Virus record (IMG/VR): IMGVR_UViG_3300028867_000005 | Location: 24,279 to 88,278 of that record | Origin: a virus | DNA length: 64,000 nucleotides | Strand: one strand, 5' to 3' | Part shown: piece after piece, positions 25,520-34,069 of the stretch | Layout of the letters: each line of letters opens with the position of its first letter | How positions within the stretch are numbered: the stretch's first letter is position 1 | Notes under the pieces: generated by a model | What the model saw: only the letters and a program-made list of their open reading frames with translations | Told to the model about the DNA's origin: nothing | Database searches by the model: none | Made by a program: the position numbers and the translations under genes

Positions 25520-27001
25520 ATGAATCTGAATCCGGGCATCCTGCCCAACATTGCAGCCGGTACTTCCACTTCCGGCTCCATGGGCGCTTCCGATTTCGAC
25601 GGTATCGCCTCGCTGTACAAGGCCCTGGAAGCAGGCTATGGCACGGACGTTTCCACCCTGACCGGCGGCGCAGCTCTGCGTATCCAGTCCCTGGAAATGA
25701 CCATGCTGTCGACGATCCAGGAAAACAAGCATTTTGCCCTCTTCAATGAGCTGGCGAAGACCAACGCAACGGCGACCGTGGATGAATGGACTGAGCAGTC
25801 CAGCGTCGGCGGCTTCCTCGGTGGCTCGACCAACACTGAAACCGGCAACATCAACAACGCGCAGGGCGTGTACAACCGTCGTGTTGGCCTGGTCAAGTAC
25901 CTGATGACTCGCCGTGAAGTGTCTTTCGTGACCACCCTGGGTAACAACCTGGTTGGCTCGGAAGCCGTGGAACAGCAGAATGGTGCTCTCCAGCTCCTGA
26001 CCGATGCCGAGTTCCTGTCTTTTGAGGGTGACAGCAACACGGTCCCGACCGAGTATGACGGCATCCGTTCGCAGATTGTGAACGCTGTCAATGCTGGCAC
26101 CATCGACGGTACCCACGTCGTGGATGCGCAGGCCACCAGCCTGAACAGCGTCACACTGATCAGCAAGGCGGCTGCCGAAATCGCCGCTTACGGCAACTTC
26201 GGTACCCCGACCCACCTGTTCATGTCCCAGCTCTGCCAGTCCGATTTTGACACCGGCCTGGACCCGGCTTTCCGCGTCCCGCTGACCGACATGCCCAATG
26301 GCGGTATCTCCATCGGCTCCCCGGTGGTCGGTATCCGCACTTCCTGGGGTAACATCAAGACCGTCCCGGACGTTTTCGTCCGTGACGGTGAGCAGATGCT
26401 GCCGTTTGAGCTGTCCTTCCCGACGATTGCTGCTGCCAACACCTTTGTGCCGGCTGGCGTGACTGTCGATGCCTCGGCCACCGATGCCTCCAGCATGTTT
26501 GCCGGCGTCAGTGTTGGCCTGTACTACTGGTATGTTGTCGGCGTGAACAATGCCGGTCAGTCCACCGGTGTGATGACTGCGCAGACTGCTGTTGCTGCCG
26601 GCAAGAAAGTGACGCTGACCATTTCCAAGTCGGTCGCCGGCACTGAAACCGGTTACGTTATCTACCGCAGCCGTGTCGGTGGCACGAATGCTCTGGCTGA
26701 CCTGCGCCAGATCCCGGTGCGCATCCCTGCCACTGGCGCCACCACGGTCTATACCGATTACAACCGTGATATCCCCGGCACCACCACGGCTTATGTGCTG
26801 AACATGAGCCCCGGTGCCAAGGCGATCACCTGGCGCCAGCTGCTGCCCATGCTGAAGTTCCCCCTGTATCCTACTCAGGCGGCTACCGTGCCATGGGCTC
26901 AGCTGCTGTTCGGGTACCTGCGTATCGGCAAGCTGAAGCATCATGTGGTGATCAAGAACGTGCTGCCGAATGGCGCACCGTGGCGTCCGTTCAACGTCTA
27001 A
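25520..27001 (+). CDS. Major capsid protein, SPO1/A511-like layout
   Basis: 493 residues, strong AGGAG ribosome site. N-terminal arm residues 34-58 (KALEAGYGTDVSTLTGGAAL and on) are followed by an HK97-type fold pattern (EQSSVGGFLGGSTNTETGN, MTRREVSFVTTL, DAEFLSFEGDSN). An Ig-like insertion near residues 315-425 has YYWYVVGVNNAG and GYVIYRSRVGGTNALADL. The end, LLPMLKFPLYP...HHVVIKNVLPNGAPWRPFN, follows the plan of SPO1/A511-type capsid proteins. An intrinsic terminator follows the stop. Confidence 0.9.
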   Translation: MNLNPGILPNIAAGTSTSGSMGASDFDGIASLYKALEAGYGTDVSTLTGGAALRIQSLEMTMLSTIQENKHFALFNELAKTNATATVDEWTEQSSVGGFLGGSTNTETGNINNAQGVYNRRVGLVKYLMTRREVSFVTTLGNNLVGSEAVEQQNGALQLLTDAEFLSFEGDSNTVPTEYDGIRSQIVNAVNAGTIDGTHVVDAQATSLNSVTLISKAAAEIAAYGNFGTPTHLFMSQLCQSDFDTGLDPAFRVPLTDMPNGGISIGSPVVGIRTSWGNIKTVPDVFVRDGEQMLPFELSFPTIAAANTFVPAGVTVDASATDASSMFAGVSVGLYYWYVVGVNNAGQSTGVMTAQTAVAAGKKVTLTISKSVAGTETGYVIYRSRVGGTNALADLRQIPVRIPATGATTVYTDYNRDIPGTTTAYVLNMSPGAKAITWRQLLPMLKFPLYPTQAATVPWAQLLFGYLRIGKLKHHVVIKNVLPNGAPWRPFNV

Positions 27002-27027
27002 ACCAAGGCGTTGTGATGTAGCCCGAC

Positions 27028-27052
27028 AAGAGGCCCTTCGGGGCCTCTTTTC
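27028..27052 (+). terminator. Intrinsic terminator after major capsid gene
   Basis: AAGAGGCCC (27028-27036), a TTCG tetraloop and GGGCCTCTT (27041-27049) form a perfect nine-pair stem followed by TTT. It likely limits read-through from the highly expressed capsid gene. Confidence 0.9.
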
Positions 27053-27078
27053 ATAAATGATGATAATGGAGAGAGAAA

Positions 27079-27429
27079 ATGGCACAGGTCCGCCTGCGTT
27101 GCACCACACCGAATGCATCCCTGCTGATCAGCGGAATTGCGTTCACGGCTGCTACTGACGCCCTCGGTGGCGTCGTTTCCGGTCCCATCGAAGACACGGA
27201 TGCCGCTTACTTCAAGGACATCCCAGGTTTTATCATCGAGCCGCCCAACGGCCCGGTAAAGAAAAAGCTTGTGCCGCCGGCTACCCCGGTCGCTCCGCCG
27301 GCTATTACGCCTCCGGCTGAGGGCGGTGAACAGCAGACCCTGCAGGTCGATGGTGGCGATGGCGCCGCCATTGATCAGGGTAACGCTGCTGATACCGGCG
27401 CCCCGGTCGCTGGAGCCGAAGGCCAGTAA
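27079..27429 (+). CDS. Small head-associated protein with Pro/Ala-rich tail
   Basis: 116 residues, ribosome site GAGAGAG. An N-terminal beta-rich part (VRLRCTTPNASLLISGIAF) is followed by a proline-, alanine- and glutamate-rich tail. It is the first gene after the capsid terminator. Possibly a capsid decoration or neck protein; family not recognised. Confidence 0.6.
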   Translation: MAQVRLRCTTPNASLLISGIAFTAATDALGGVVSGPIEDTDAAYFKDIPGFIIEPPNGPVKKKLVPPATPVAPPAITPPAEGGEQQTLQVDGGDGAAIDQGNAADTGAPVAGAEGQ

Positions 27430-27501
27430 GATTTTGTTGGGTAGCCGTCCCCATCGCGGCTGCTCAACTCTGAATGATGGGTCTACAAGAAGGAAATGAT
27501 C

Positions 27502-27747
27502 ATGCCTCTGATTACTATTGCAAACCCGCCCGGTCGTGACGTGATCCATGAGCTTGATCACAGCATGCCGGCCGCATTCCATGCTCAGCTCGGTCTGTTG
27601 CTCAAGACTATCGTGGCGCAGGTAAACGCCAACACCACAGCCATCAATGCTCTGGTGGCCAGTGTGAATGGCATCTGCGTGGCGCTGGATGCAGTGCCCG
27701 TCGCCGGCAGCTTCGTAGCTACCTATGGCGACCTGACTGGCGTGTAA
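27502..27747 (+). CDS. Small helical structural protein
   Basis: 81 residues from ATG at 27502, with AAGGA seven bases upstream; an ATG at 27496 abuts that site and is less likely. Predicted helical and hydrophobic in the middle, and Asn/Ala-rich. A GC-rich hairpin without a T-run (GCCGGCC and GGCCGGC, 27752-27772) follows its stop. Function unknown. Confidence 0.6.
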   Translation: MPLITIANPPGRDVIHELDHSMPAAFHAQLGLLLKTIVAQVNANTTAINALVASVNGICVALDAVPVAGSFVATYGDLTGV

Positions 27748-27800
27748 AAACAGCCGGCCTGAAAGTGGCCGGCCCCAATTCCATTCTCTTGGCGGCCATT

Positions 27801-28559
27801 ATGACGATTTTTACCAATATGGAAGTCGACGTAGCCAAGGTGAAGTCGCGCATCAATGGTGTGATTCTGGGGTATCTCGGCTGTATGCCGGCCGACGAGA
27901 TTATCGAAGACGCACTTCTGGCTGCCGAAGGTGATGTAAAGCGCAAGCTTCGCGTCTTCCTCGAGCCCACATGGCTTATCCCTCCGTCTGATTTGGATAG
28001 CGTCCCCGCGCTTGATGAGGCCGGCACGGCTTATGAGCTGGAGCCAGGGTATGACTATGACCCGTCTTTCTTTGAAGGGGAGAAGTGGGGACTACTGGTG
28101 ACCCGTCAGAACCGGATCATCCAGGTAACTGAGCTAAAATTTGTCTACCCACTGCCACTGACCACAGTTTGGTCGATCCCCATGGAGTGGCTGCGCATCG
28201 ACAATAAGTATGGGCGCATCAATCTAGTGCCTTCCACGGCAGCGTTCTCCGCGCCACTATCGGTCTACATAATGAATGTGCTGGGGGGTGGGCGCACCAT
28301 TCCCCAGATGCTGCATTGCAAATATCAGGCAGGCCTGAAAGATGTACGCAAGGACTGGCCCGACATTATATCGACCCTGTACCGCATGGCCATTCTGCGT
28401 ATCCTGAATGACAATTTTGTGCCTCAGTCAGCATCTATCAGTGCCGACGGCCTCTCGCAGTCGCGTAGCCTGGACCTGAAGTCCTATGCAGATAGTATTG
28501 ATACGACATTGGAGCGTATCCGACAGGAACTCCACGGCGTGGTCATGGGGTTTGTATGA
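27801..28559 (+). CDS. Neck/head-completion protein
   Basis: 252 residues from ATG at 27801; an upstream in-frame GTG lies within the preceding hairpin. The product has VILGYLGCMPADEIIEDALLAAEGDVKRKL near the N-terminus and a long C-terminal helical region. Its position directly between capsid and tail genes and its size suit a head-tail connector. ATGA-coupled to the next gene. No diagnostic motif seen. Confidence 0.6.
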   Translation: MTIFTNMEVDVAKVKSRINGVILGYLGCMPADEIIEDALLAAEGDVKRKLRVFLEPTWLIPPSDLDSVPALDEAGTAYELEPGYDYDPSFFEGEKWGLLVTRQNRIIQVTELKFVYPLPLTTVWSIPMEWLRIDNKYGRINLVPSTAAFSAPLSVYIMNVLGGGRTIPQMLHCKYQAGLKDVRKDWPDIISTLYRMAILRILNDNFVPQSASISADGLSQSRSLDLKSYADSIDTTLERIRQELHGVVMGFV

Positions 28560-29191
28560 ACCTGAGCCCGCAGGATTTCAATAATTTCCTGGACGGCATT
28601 GGGCAGGATTTTCAATGGCGCAAGTCCTATGCCTGTCCCTGCATCAACCAAGCTACCGGATCGCCTCGCGGTGACTGCCTTCAGTGCGACGGGAAGGGGC
28701 GCCTATGGGTGGCACCGGTGCCAGGTACGGCTGGCGTGGCAGGCCAGTCTGTGCAGCGCAAATGGGCAAACTTTGGGCAGTATGAGTTGGGTGATTGCGT
28801 GGTAGCAGTAGGGAGCAATTCCCCGCTTTACGGCATAGGCCAGTTTGACCGGGCGCTGATGCTGGATAGTAACGAAGAGTTTTCGCTCTCTTTAATCCGC
28901 GGTGCCCGCAATGAGCGCCTGCGCTTCCCGGTTATCTGCATTGACCGAGTATTCTGGCTGAATGATAGCCAGGACATTGTCGAGGGGGGTCTGCCTGAAC
29001 TTGATGCTGACGGCAACCCTACTTGGCCCGAAGGGGGCGCTCCACCGGATAAAACCCAGTATTCTATTTCTGGGCGCCGCCAGGTCGAGTATTACTGCTG
29101 GGGCCAGCTCCCCAGCACGCGCAATGAGCACCACGGCCTACGTCTGCCGATAAAGTGTGTACTCCGGCGTTTTGACCTGTTCGGCCGCTGA
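28556..29191 (+). CDS. Neck/tail-joining protein with N-terminal cysteine cluster
   Basis: 211 residues. CPCINQATGSPRGDCLQCDG near residues 27-46 gives four cysteines in a compact zinc-ribbon-like set. The rest is beta-rich with repeated aromatics. Proteins with this opening sit between head and tail genes in other myophages. Its 3' end overlaps the oppositely oriented next gene by 54 bases. Confidence 0.6.
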   Translation: MNLSPQDFNNFLDGIGQDFQWRKSYACPCINQATGSPRGDCLQCDGKGRLWVAPVPGTAGVAGQSVQRKWANFGQYELGDCVVAVGSNSPLYGIGQFDRALMLDSNEEFSLSLIRGARNERLRFPVICIDRVFWLNDSQDIVEGGLPELDADGNPTWPEGGAPPDKTQYSISGRRQVEYYCWGQLPSTRNEHHGLRLPIKCVLRRFDLFGR

Positions 29192-30022
29192 GGTTATATC
29201 AATCTGCATAGCGGCTGAGAATTCAGCTTCTGCCATCGGCCGTAAACTGTCTGTGAGCTTCTTGGCCAGGTGCAGTCCAGGCCGGGCCTTCACAATCCAT
29301 CCCTTTGAGCCTTCCATCATAATCCTGAACGTCAGGTAACTGCTGCTGGGCACCTTGCCGCCGGCTGTCGTGTCGAAGCGCACCATGCCCGCATATAGCC
29401 GCTTCGTAGCCTTTGACATGCGCTTGTCGGTCAGATGCAGGCGATCCCCCCAGTTGTAGACCTTTGATGCCACCATGAGCGTTTTTTTGGTGCCCGTATC
29501 GCTCATGAAGCGGGGCTGGCGCCGGGCAGGAGTCATGCCTGTGGTCGGTGACAGGTTCACGACCTGGCCGGCCGGGCGAAACGTATCACGTACCACTGTG
29601 GACGCATCCAGTCCCTTGGCAGCCGAATATACCGCAGAGGGCATGCTGTCGACGTTATGCCTCATTGGGATAACCAGGAACCGGCGCCCGTCTTTTGTCC
29701 TGCGGACCTTGGTGCTGGTGTTCAGCATCTTTTTCAAATCGTATGGCGGTCGGCCATTATCAATCTCGTAGGCATGCCTGTAGTCGCTCCAGATTTCGGC
29801 GCTGTAGTCGCCTGTCATCTTCCATTGCAGCGACTGCAGGTAGGCCGCTTTCTCTCCCTGCCATAGTGGGGCCTGCTGGACCAACTTGCTCCAGCCGGCA
29901 TGCCCATATCTGGCTACATCAGCTACCGACTCGGAAAGATTGGCAAAAATAATCTTGCCGCTCGATGCCGGAAGCTCGAGCAGTTTTCCCATGTCAACGG
30001 TGATCTGGAAGTCAGTGGTCAT
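29138..30022 (-). CDS. Tail-completion-like virion protein, inverted within the late operon
   Basis: 294 residues on the strand opposite to every other gene between 4969 and 46103. No competing rightward frame covers 29192-30072. HAGWSKLVQQAPLWQG, YRHAYEIDNGRPPYDLKKML and RRTKDGRRFLVIPMRH resemble HK97-gp10/tail-completion type proteins. The start at 30022 has an AGGGC ribosome site. Its 3' end overlaps the neck gene. A promoter for it must lie within 30023-30100 or further right. Confidence 0.65.
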   Translation of the reverse strand: MTTDFQITVDMGKLLELPASSGKIIFANLSESVADVARYGHAGWSKLVQQAPLWQGEKAAYLQSLQWKMTGDYSAEIWSDYRHAYEIDNGRPPYDLKKMLNTSTKVRRTKDGRRFLVIPMRHNVDSMPSAVYSAAKGLDASTVVRDTFRPAGQVVNLSPTTGMTPARRQPRFMSDTGTKKTLMVASKVYNWGDRLHLTDKRMSKATKRLYAGMVRFDTTAGGKVPSSSYLTFRIMMEGSKGWIVKARPGLHLAKKLTDSLRPMAEAEFSAAMQIDITSAAEQVKTPEYTLYRQT

Positions 30023-30035
30023 GCCCTGATGATAA

Positions 30036-30058
30036 TGTCCCGGCCCCCTTTCGGGACA
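30036..30058. other. Stem-loop at the divergent start of the inverted gene
   Basis: TGTCCCG (30036-30042) pairs with CGGGACA (30052-30058) around a nine-base loop, between the starts of the inverted gene and the next rightward gene. No T-run on either strand. It could be an operator or RNA structure. Confidence 0.4.
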
Positions 30059-30072
30059 CTAAGATTGCCAAC

Positions 30073-30906
30073 ATGATAACGATGATTTTCGCGCTGGCCG
30101 TCGGTAATGCCCTGCGCATCATGATGATGGTTCCTGCTGGCTCGCTCCGCTGGGTGGTTTTGCGTAGCACAACATCTGCATTTAGCGGCTGGAATGACCC
30201 ATCAGCAGTGACCGTGTATGACGGGGATGACTCATCGACGGTCTTGGATGTGACAGGCCTTGTAAATGGGACCGTCTATTACTACGGCATGTTTTATACC
30301 CTGGATGGTACCAGTTGGACGGCAAGCGCAATTGTGGCAGCCACACCAAACGCCATCTATACCGAGGCCTCATCGGATGTCCAGGAAGTCGTCAGGGAGC
30401 GGCTTCTGATCGGGCTTGCCAATGAACTGCTGGCAGGCCGCGTCAAGAAAAAAGACGGTGAAATACAGGTGCTGAATGCGCCGCCGGTCTATGAAAATAC
30501 CACTTTCCCTGTGGTTTCAGTGCACATGGACAGTGAAAGCCCCGTCAATCGCGCGATTGGTGAAGCCATTGGCGGTGAGTATGTGGATGCCGCAGGTAAT
30601 GTTTTCGATGGTGAAGGCTGGTGGGTACGGGTCACACTGACCATTACCGCGTGGCTGTTGAATGGCGATGACCGCATTGATTTCCGTAAAGCCCTGCGGC
30701 GCTTGATCATCGCAAACCTGCCCGTATTCGATGATGCCGGCATGGTGGAAATTGAATTTTCGGCGCAAGACACAGAAGATTTTGAGTCTTTCGATTCGCC
30801 AATTTACATGAACAACTGCACGCTGACCTGCCTGGCTCCAGTCAACATCGTGCATGAAGTGCCCGCCATTACCGCGGTAAACGTAAACGTAATTTTTGAG
30901 GACTGA
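30073..30906 (+). CDS. Tail-terminator-like protein with N-terminal Fn3-like domain
   Basis: 277 residues. Residues 20-95 look like a fibronectin type III domain (LRWVVLRSTTSAFSGW, VTGLVNGTVYYYGMFYT). Residues 100-277 have the layout of tail terminator/completion proteins (VQEVVRERLLIGL, FPVVSVHMDSES, WVRVTLTITAWLLNGDD). The location just before the sheath gene supports this. The domain fusion is inferred from pattern. Confidence 0.6.
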   Translation: MITMIFALAVGNALRIMMMVPAGSLRWVVLRSTTSAFSGWNDPSAVTVYDGDDSSTVLDVTGLVNGTVYYYGMFYTLDGTSWTASAIVAATPNAIYTEASSDVQEVVRERLLIGLANELLAGRVKKKDGEIQVLNAPPVYENTTFPVVSVHMDSESPVNRAIGEAIGGEYVDAAGNVFDGEGWWVRVTLTITAWLLNGDDRIDFRKALRRLIIANLPVFDDAGMVEIEFSAQDTEDFESFDSPIYMNNCTLTCLAPVNIVHEVPAITAVNVNVIFED

Positions 30907-30910
30907 GATC

Positions 30911-31303
30911 ATGCCTGAAGATACGAACAGCACCGGCGCCTCCGGCGCAGCTCCTGCACCGGCTCCTGCTGCCCAGGCTGCCCCGGCCCCTTCGGCGGCA
31001 CCGGTAGCCACTGCTCCGGCAGCAAGCCCGGCTCAGGCGCCAGTGGCGCCAGCGGCACAGGTAGCGGTCGCGCCAGCGGTCAGCGTTGCCCCGCCTGCCA
31101 TCACCTCGCCTACGCCTGTGGTTGATGCGCCTTCCCGCTTCCCGCTGTCGCTGGATCACTTCTGCACCAATCTGTCGAAGCGTGATCGCCGGGTGGAGCT
31201 GATCAGTGCCTTTCACTCGGAAGAAAAGCTGGCCGGCAAGGTCATGGATACCGATGCGGCTTTTCTTGAGCGCTTTGCAGCGTTCACGACCCGCAAGGTG
31301 TAA
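30911..31303 (+). CDS. Pro/Ala-rich tail-associated protein
   Basis: 130 residues from ATG at 30911. The first 75 residues are a low-complexity Ala/Pro tract. The last 50 form a helical domain, FPLSLDHFCTNLSKRDRRVE and on, found as a stand-alone small protein next to sheath genes in other myophages. Exact role unknown; possibly tail assembly. Confidence 0.6.
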   Translation: MPEDTNSTGASGAAPAPAPAAQAAPAPSAAPVATAPAASPAQAPVAPAAQVAVAPAVSVAPPAITSPTPVVDAPSRFPLSLDHFCTNLSKRDRRVELISAFHSEEKLAGKVMDTDAAFLERFAAFTTRKV

Positions 31304-31339
31304 TGCGGCGCCCATATTGATTTTCAGGAGAATGCAGAC

Positions 31340-33049
31340 ATGCCAACCGGCGTATTTTTTAACGGTCGCCAGCTGACCACCCCGACCACGGCGAGTGCGG
31401 TAAATGACTCGGCCATGGCCAACAAGAATTTGACCGTTGGCAATGTGGTCTGCCTCATCGGGCACTGCACCAGTGGTCAGCCGAAGGTCGCACTGAATTT
31501 TGGCGACCCCTCCACGGTAGCAGCCATTCTCGGCACCGGCGAGCTGGCGCAGGCTGTTATCAAGGCTTTCAACCCTTCCGATGAGTTGGAATCTCCGTCC
31601 TCGGTGATCGCTGTCCGTGTCGACCCCGCCACGCAGGCAACGCTCAATCTTGGCCCGATCATTGTCAACTCGATTGATTATGGTCTGCGCGCCAATCAGG
31701 TGAAAATCAAGGTTGAGGCAGGCACGGACCTCGGTTTCCGCGTCACGACCCAGCTTGGCAATTCGTATACCGTTGGCGACGACATCAACTCCAAGGCGTT
31801 CAATATCCAGTTCGTCAATGGTGGCGACAGCGCCACCATGACGGTGAATGGAACCCATGTGATTTTGGCGACCAATGATGGATATACCACCACTACCACC
31901 ACCATCGACCTGACCATTTATTCCACTGTGCAGGAGTTGGCGGATTATATTGGCACCATCACGGGTTGGACTTGCTCTGCCGTGGCAGGCGCTGAAAACA
32001 ATCCAACCCTGGGCAGCCTGGACCCGGTTACTAGCGAAAATGTCCTGGTGGCCTACACGGCGACCGCCAATGTCTGGGCCGTCCTCCAGTGGCTCAACTC
32101 GAGCGCCAGCCCGTTCGTTACCGGCGCCGTTGGCACTTATGGAACCCTCAGCTACAGCCCCTTCACTTACCTGACCGGTGGTACGCTGCCTTCGACTGAT
32201 AACGGCGACTGGAGCGATTGCTTTGCCATGCTCCAGACCAAGGATGTGCAGTGGATTACCCCTCTGTCTTCGTCCCCCAGCATCTGGGCAATGACCGATG
32301 CGCATGTGCAGTACATGTCCTCTGTCGGGAAGCGTGAGCGCCGCGCGATTGTCGGTGACGCCATCGGTACCACGGATGCGGCGGCGGCTGCCGTTCCGGT
32401 CACCATTGGCAGCGACCGTACTTCGTATTGCCACCTGGGCTACTACGATTATGACTCCACCGGCAAGCTGGTCCTGCTGCCGCCCTATATGGCTGCTGCT
32501 GTTTACTCTGCTGCCTTTGCTGCTGCCGCCCCCGGCGTGGCGCTTACCAATGTCAGCATGACCTTCCGTGGCGTTGAGCGCGATCTGGTCGACCCGCTGG
32601 ATACCGACCCGCTGATCAAAGCGGGCGTCTTCTGTATCCTGAACACTGATACCGGTTTCCGTGTGGCGCAGTCGATCAGTACCTGGCTGACCAACAACAA
32701 CTACAACCGCGTGGAGCAGTCCACCGGTGCTGCGGTTGACTTCGTGCAGCGCAACGTGCGCAACGCAGTGGAGCCCTATCGCGGCAAGGGCGGCTCCCCC
32801 GCCATCCTGGGCGCCATTGAAGCGGCTACTGAATCCGTCCTTCGCGCCTGCGCGGTGGCGGCCCCGAACGGCCCCGGCGTACTGGTTGGCGATGCTACCA
32901 ATCCTGCCTACAAGAACATCACTGTCGGTGTTGATGGTGATGTTTTCTCGATTCAGTACCAGGCCAGCCCGGTAATTCCGGGTAATTTCATCCTCTGCAC
33001 GATGAATGCGGTGCCCTATGCTGGCAGCGTATCCCAGGCTGCGGGTTAA
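31340..33049 (+). CDS. Tail sheath protein
   Basis: 569 residues, AGGAG ribosome site. Sheath features include the N-terminal loop region, a variable central insertion (about 120-330) and a conserved C-terminal part with MTFRGVERDLVDPLDTDPLI, GFRVAQSISTWLTNN and IEAATESVLRACAV. It polymerises around the tube and contracts at infection. The tube gene follows immediately, the standard order. Confidence 0.9.
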   Translation: MPTGVFFNGRQLTTPTTASAVNDSAMANKNLTVGNVVCLIGHCTSGQPKVALNFGDPSTVAAILGTGELAQAVIKAFNPSDELESPSSVIAVRVDPATQATLNLGPIIVNSIDYGLRANQVKIKVEAGTDLGFRVTTQLGNSYTVGDDINSKAFNIQFVNGGDSATMTVNGTHVILATNDGYTTTTTTIDLTIYSTVQELADYIGTITGWTCSAVAGAENNPTLGSLDPVTSENVLVAYTATANVWAVLQWLNSSASPFVTGAVGTYGTLSYSPFTYLTGGTLPSTDNGDWSDCFAMLQTKDVQWITPLSSSPSIWAMTDAHVQYMSSVGKRERRAIVGDAIGTTDAAAAAVPVTIGSDRTSYCHLGYYDYDSTGKLVLLPPYMAAAVYSAAFAAAAPGVALTNVSMTFRGVERDLVDPLDTDPLIKAGVFCILNTDTGFRVAQSISTWLTNNNYNRVEQSTGAAVDFVQRNVRNAVEPYRGKGGSPAILGAIEAATESVLRACAVAAPNGPGVLVGDATNPAYKNITVGVDGDVFSIQYQASPVIPGNFILCTMNAVPYAGSVSQAAG

Positions 33050-33065
33050 TCAGGAGTAATAGGAC

Positions 33066-33494
33066 ATGCCAGTAGCAACCAATGTGAAAACTCAGACCGG
33101 TAACCGCATTATCGTGCAGCTGAACGGTATTGCGGTTGGCCTGGCCCGCGGCGTCGATATGAACGATGACTACGGACTGGAGCCGGCAACCGGTATTGGT
33201 GATATCCATGTGCAGGAGCATGTGCCGACGGTCGCGCGGCATAGCGTTGCGGTCAGCACAATGGTTCTGATCACAGGCAATTTGCGCCAGTTGGGTATTG
33301 CTGTTGAAAACGGCGACGGGGCGCTCAAAGGGCTCATTTTTGATATCGTGACGCTCTCGAAAGACACCGGCGCAGTACTGCGCAAATACATCGGCTGTTC
33401 GTATGGCAGCGGCTCCGTGAACGTGCAGGCCAATGCTATCGTGGTCAGCAACAGCAACTTCATGGCTCTGGATGTGCAGGGTACTGGCCTGTAA
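33066..33494 (+). CDS. Tail tube protein
   Basis: 142 residues directly after the sheath gene, with an AGGAG site. Beta-rich, with IIVQLNGIAVGLARGVDMND and an ENGDGALKGLIFDIVTLS stretch, matching the small single-domain tube proteins of contractile tails. An intrinsic terminator follows its stop, fitting high expression. Confidence 0.85.
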   Translation: MPVATNVKTQTGNRIIVQLNGIAVGLARGVDMNDDYGLEPATGIGDIHVQEHVPTVARHSVAVSTMVLITGNLRQLGIAVENGDGALKGLIFDIVTLSKDTGAVLRKYIGCSYGSGSVNVQANAIVVSNSNFMALDVQGTGL

Positions 33495-33497
33495 TAG

Positions 33498-33538
33498 ATG
33501 GCGCAGACGGTTATATTTTGCCGCTGCGCCATTTTTTT
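33498..33538 (+). terminator. Intrinsic terminator after tail tube gene
   Basis: ATGGCGCAG-A-CGG (33498-33510) pairs with CCGCTGCGCCAT (33521-33532), with one bulged A, followed by six further T residues. The stem and T-run are canonical. Confidence 0.9.
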
Positions 33539-33579
33539 AATTATCTGCTGTTGAAAACGATTAAAACTGGTGAAAAACC

Positions 33580-34026
33580 ATGAACATGACTTACAGCAAG
33601 ACAGGTGAGGCGCTGACTGAGGGTTTTGAAGGCTGCCGCCTGACGGCCTACCAGGATGTTGCCGGTGTCTGGACTATTGGCTATGGCACCACCGGCCCCG
33701 ATGTTGTTGAGGGGTTGGTGATTACCCAGGATGAGGCTGTCGTTCGCCTCGAGAAGGGGATCGCCTGGGCGGAAAGCGCCGTCAATCGCCTCGTCACTGT
33801 CGCTCTGACGCAGCCTGAATTTGATGCACTGGTTGATTTTGTCTACAACCTGGGCGTTGGCGCATTCGAGGGATCTACCCTGCTCAGCCTGCTCAACTCC
33901 GGCGATTTCCACGGCGCTGCAGATCAGTTCGAGCGCTGGGACCATGCCGGGGGTGTGGTCGTGGCCGGTCTGCTCCGCCGTCGTGTAGCCGAAGAGACTG
34001 AATTCAATCAGGGCATTACGCCCTAA
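33580..34026 (+). CDS. Endolysin, T4-type lysozyme (GH24)
   Basis: 148 residues. TEGFEGCRLTAYQDVAGVWT holds the catalytic triad with exact T4 lysozyme spacing: Glu17, Asp26, Thr32, followed by IGYGTT. No signal peptide or membrane anchor, so release needs a holin. It cuts the glycan strands of peptidoglycan. It sits among tail genes between tube and chaperones, so a tail-associated role is also possible. ATG at 33586 is an alternative start. Confidence 0.9.
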   Translation: MNMTYSKTGEALTEGFEGCRLTAYQDVAGVWTIGYGTTGPDVVEGLVITQDEAVVRLEKGIAWAESAVNRLVTVALTQPEFDALVDFVYNLGVGAFEGSTLLSLLNSGDFHGAADQFERWDHAGGVVVAGLLRRRVAEETEFNQGITP

Positions 34027-34069
34027 TCCGGTGGCGCACGGACGCGCCGCCCATAACAGGAGAGATAGC

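Noticed and set aside
27752-27772. Intrinsic terminator after the small gene at 27502
   Set aside because: The stem GCCGGCC/GGCCGGC is good, but no T-run follows; kept only as a hairpin note.
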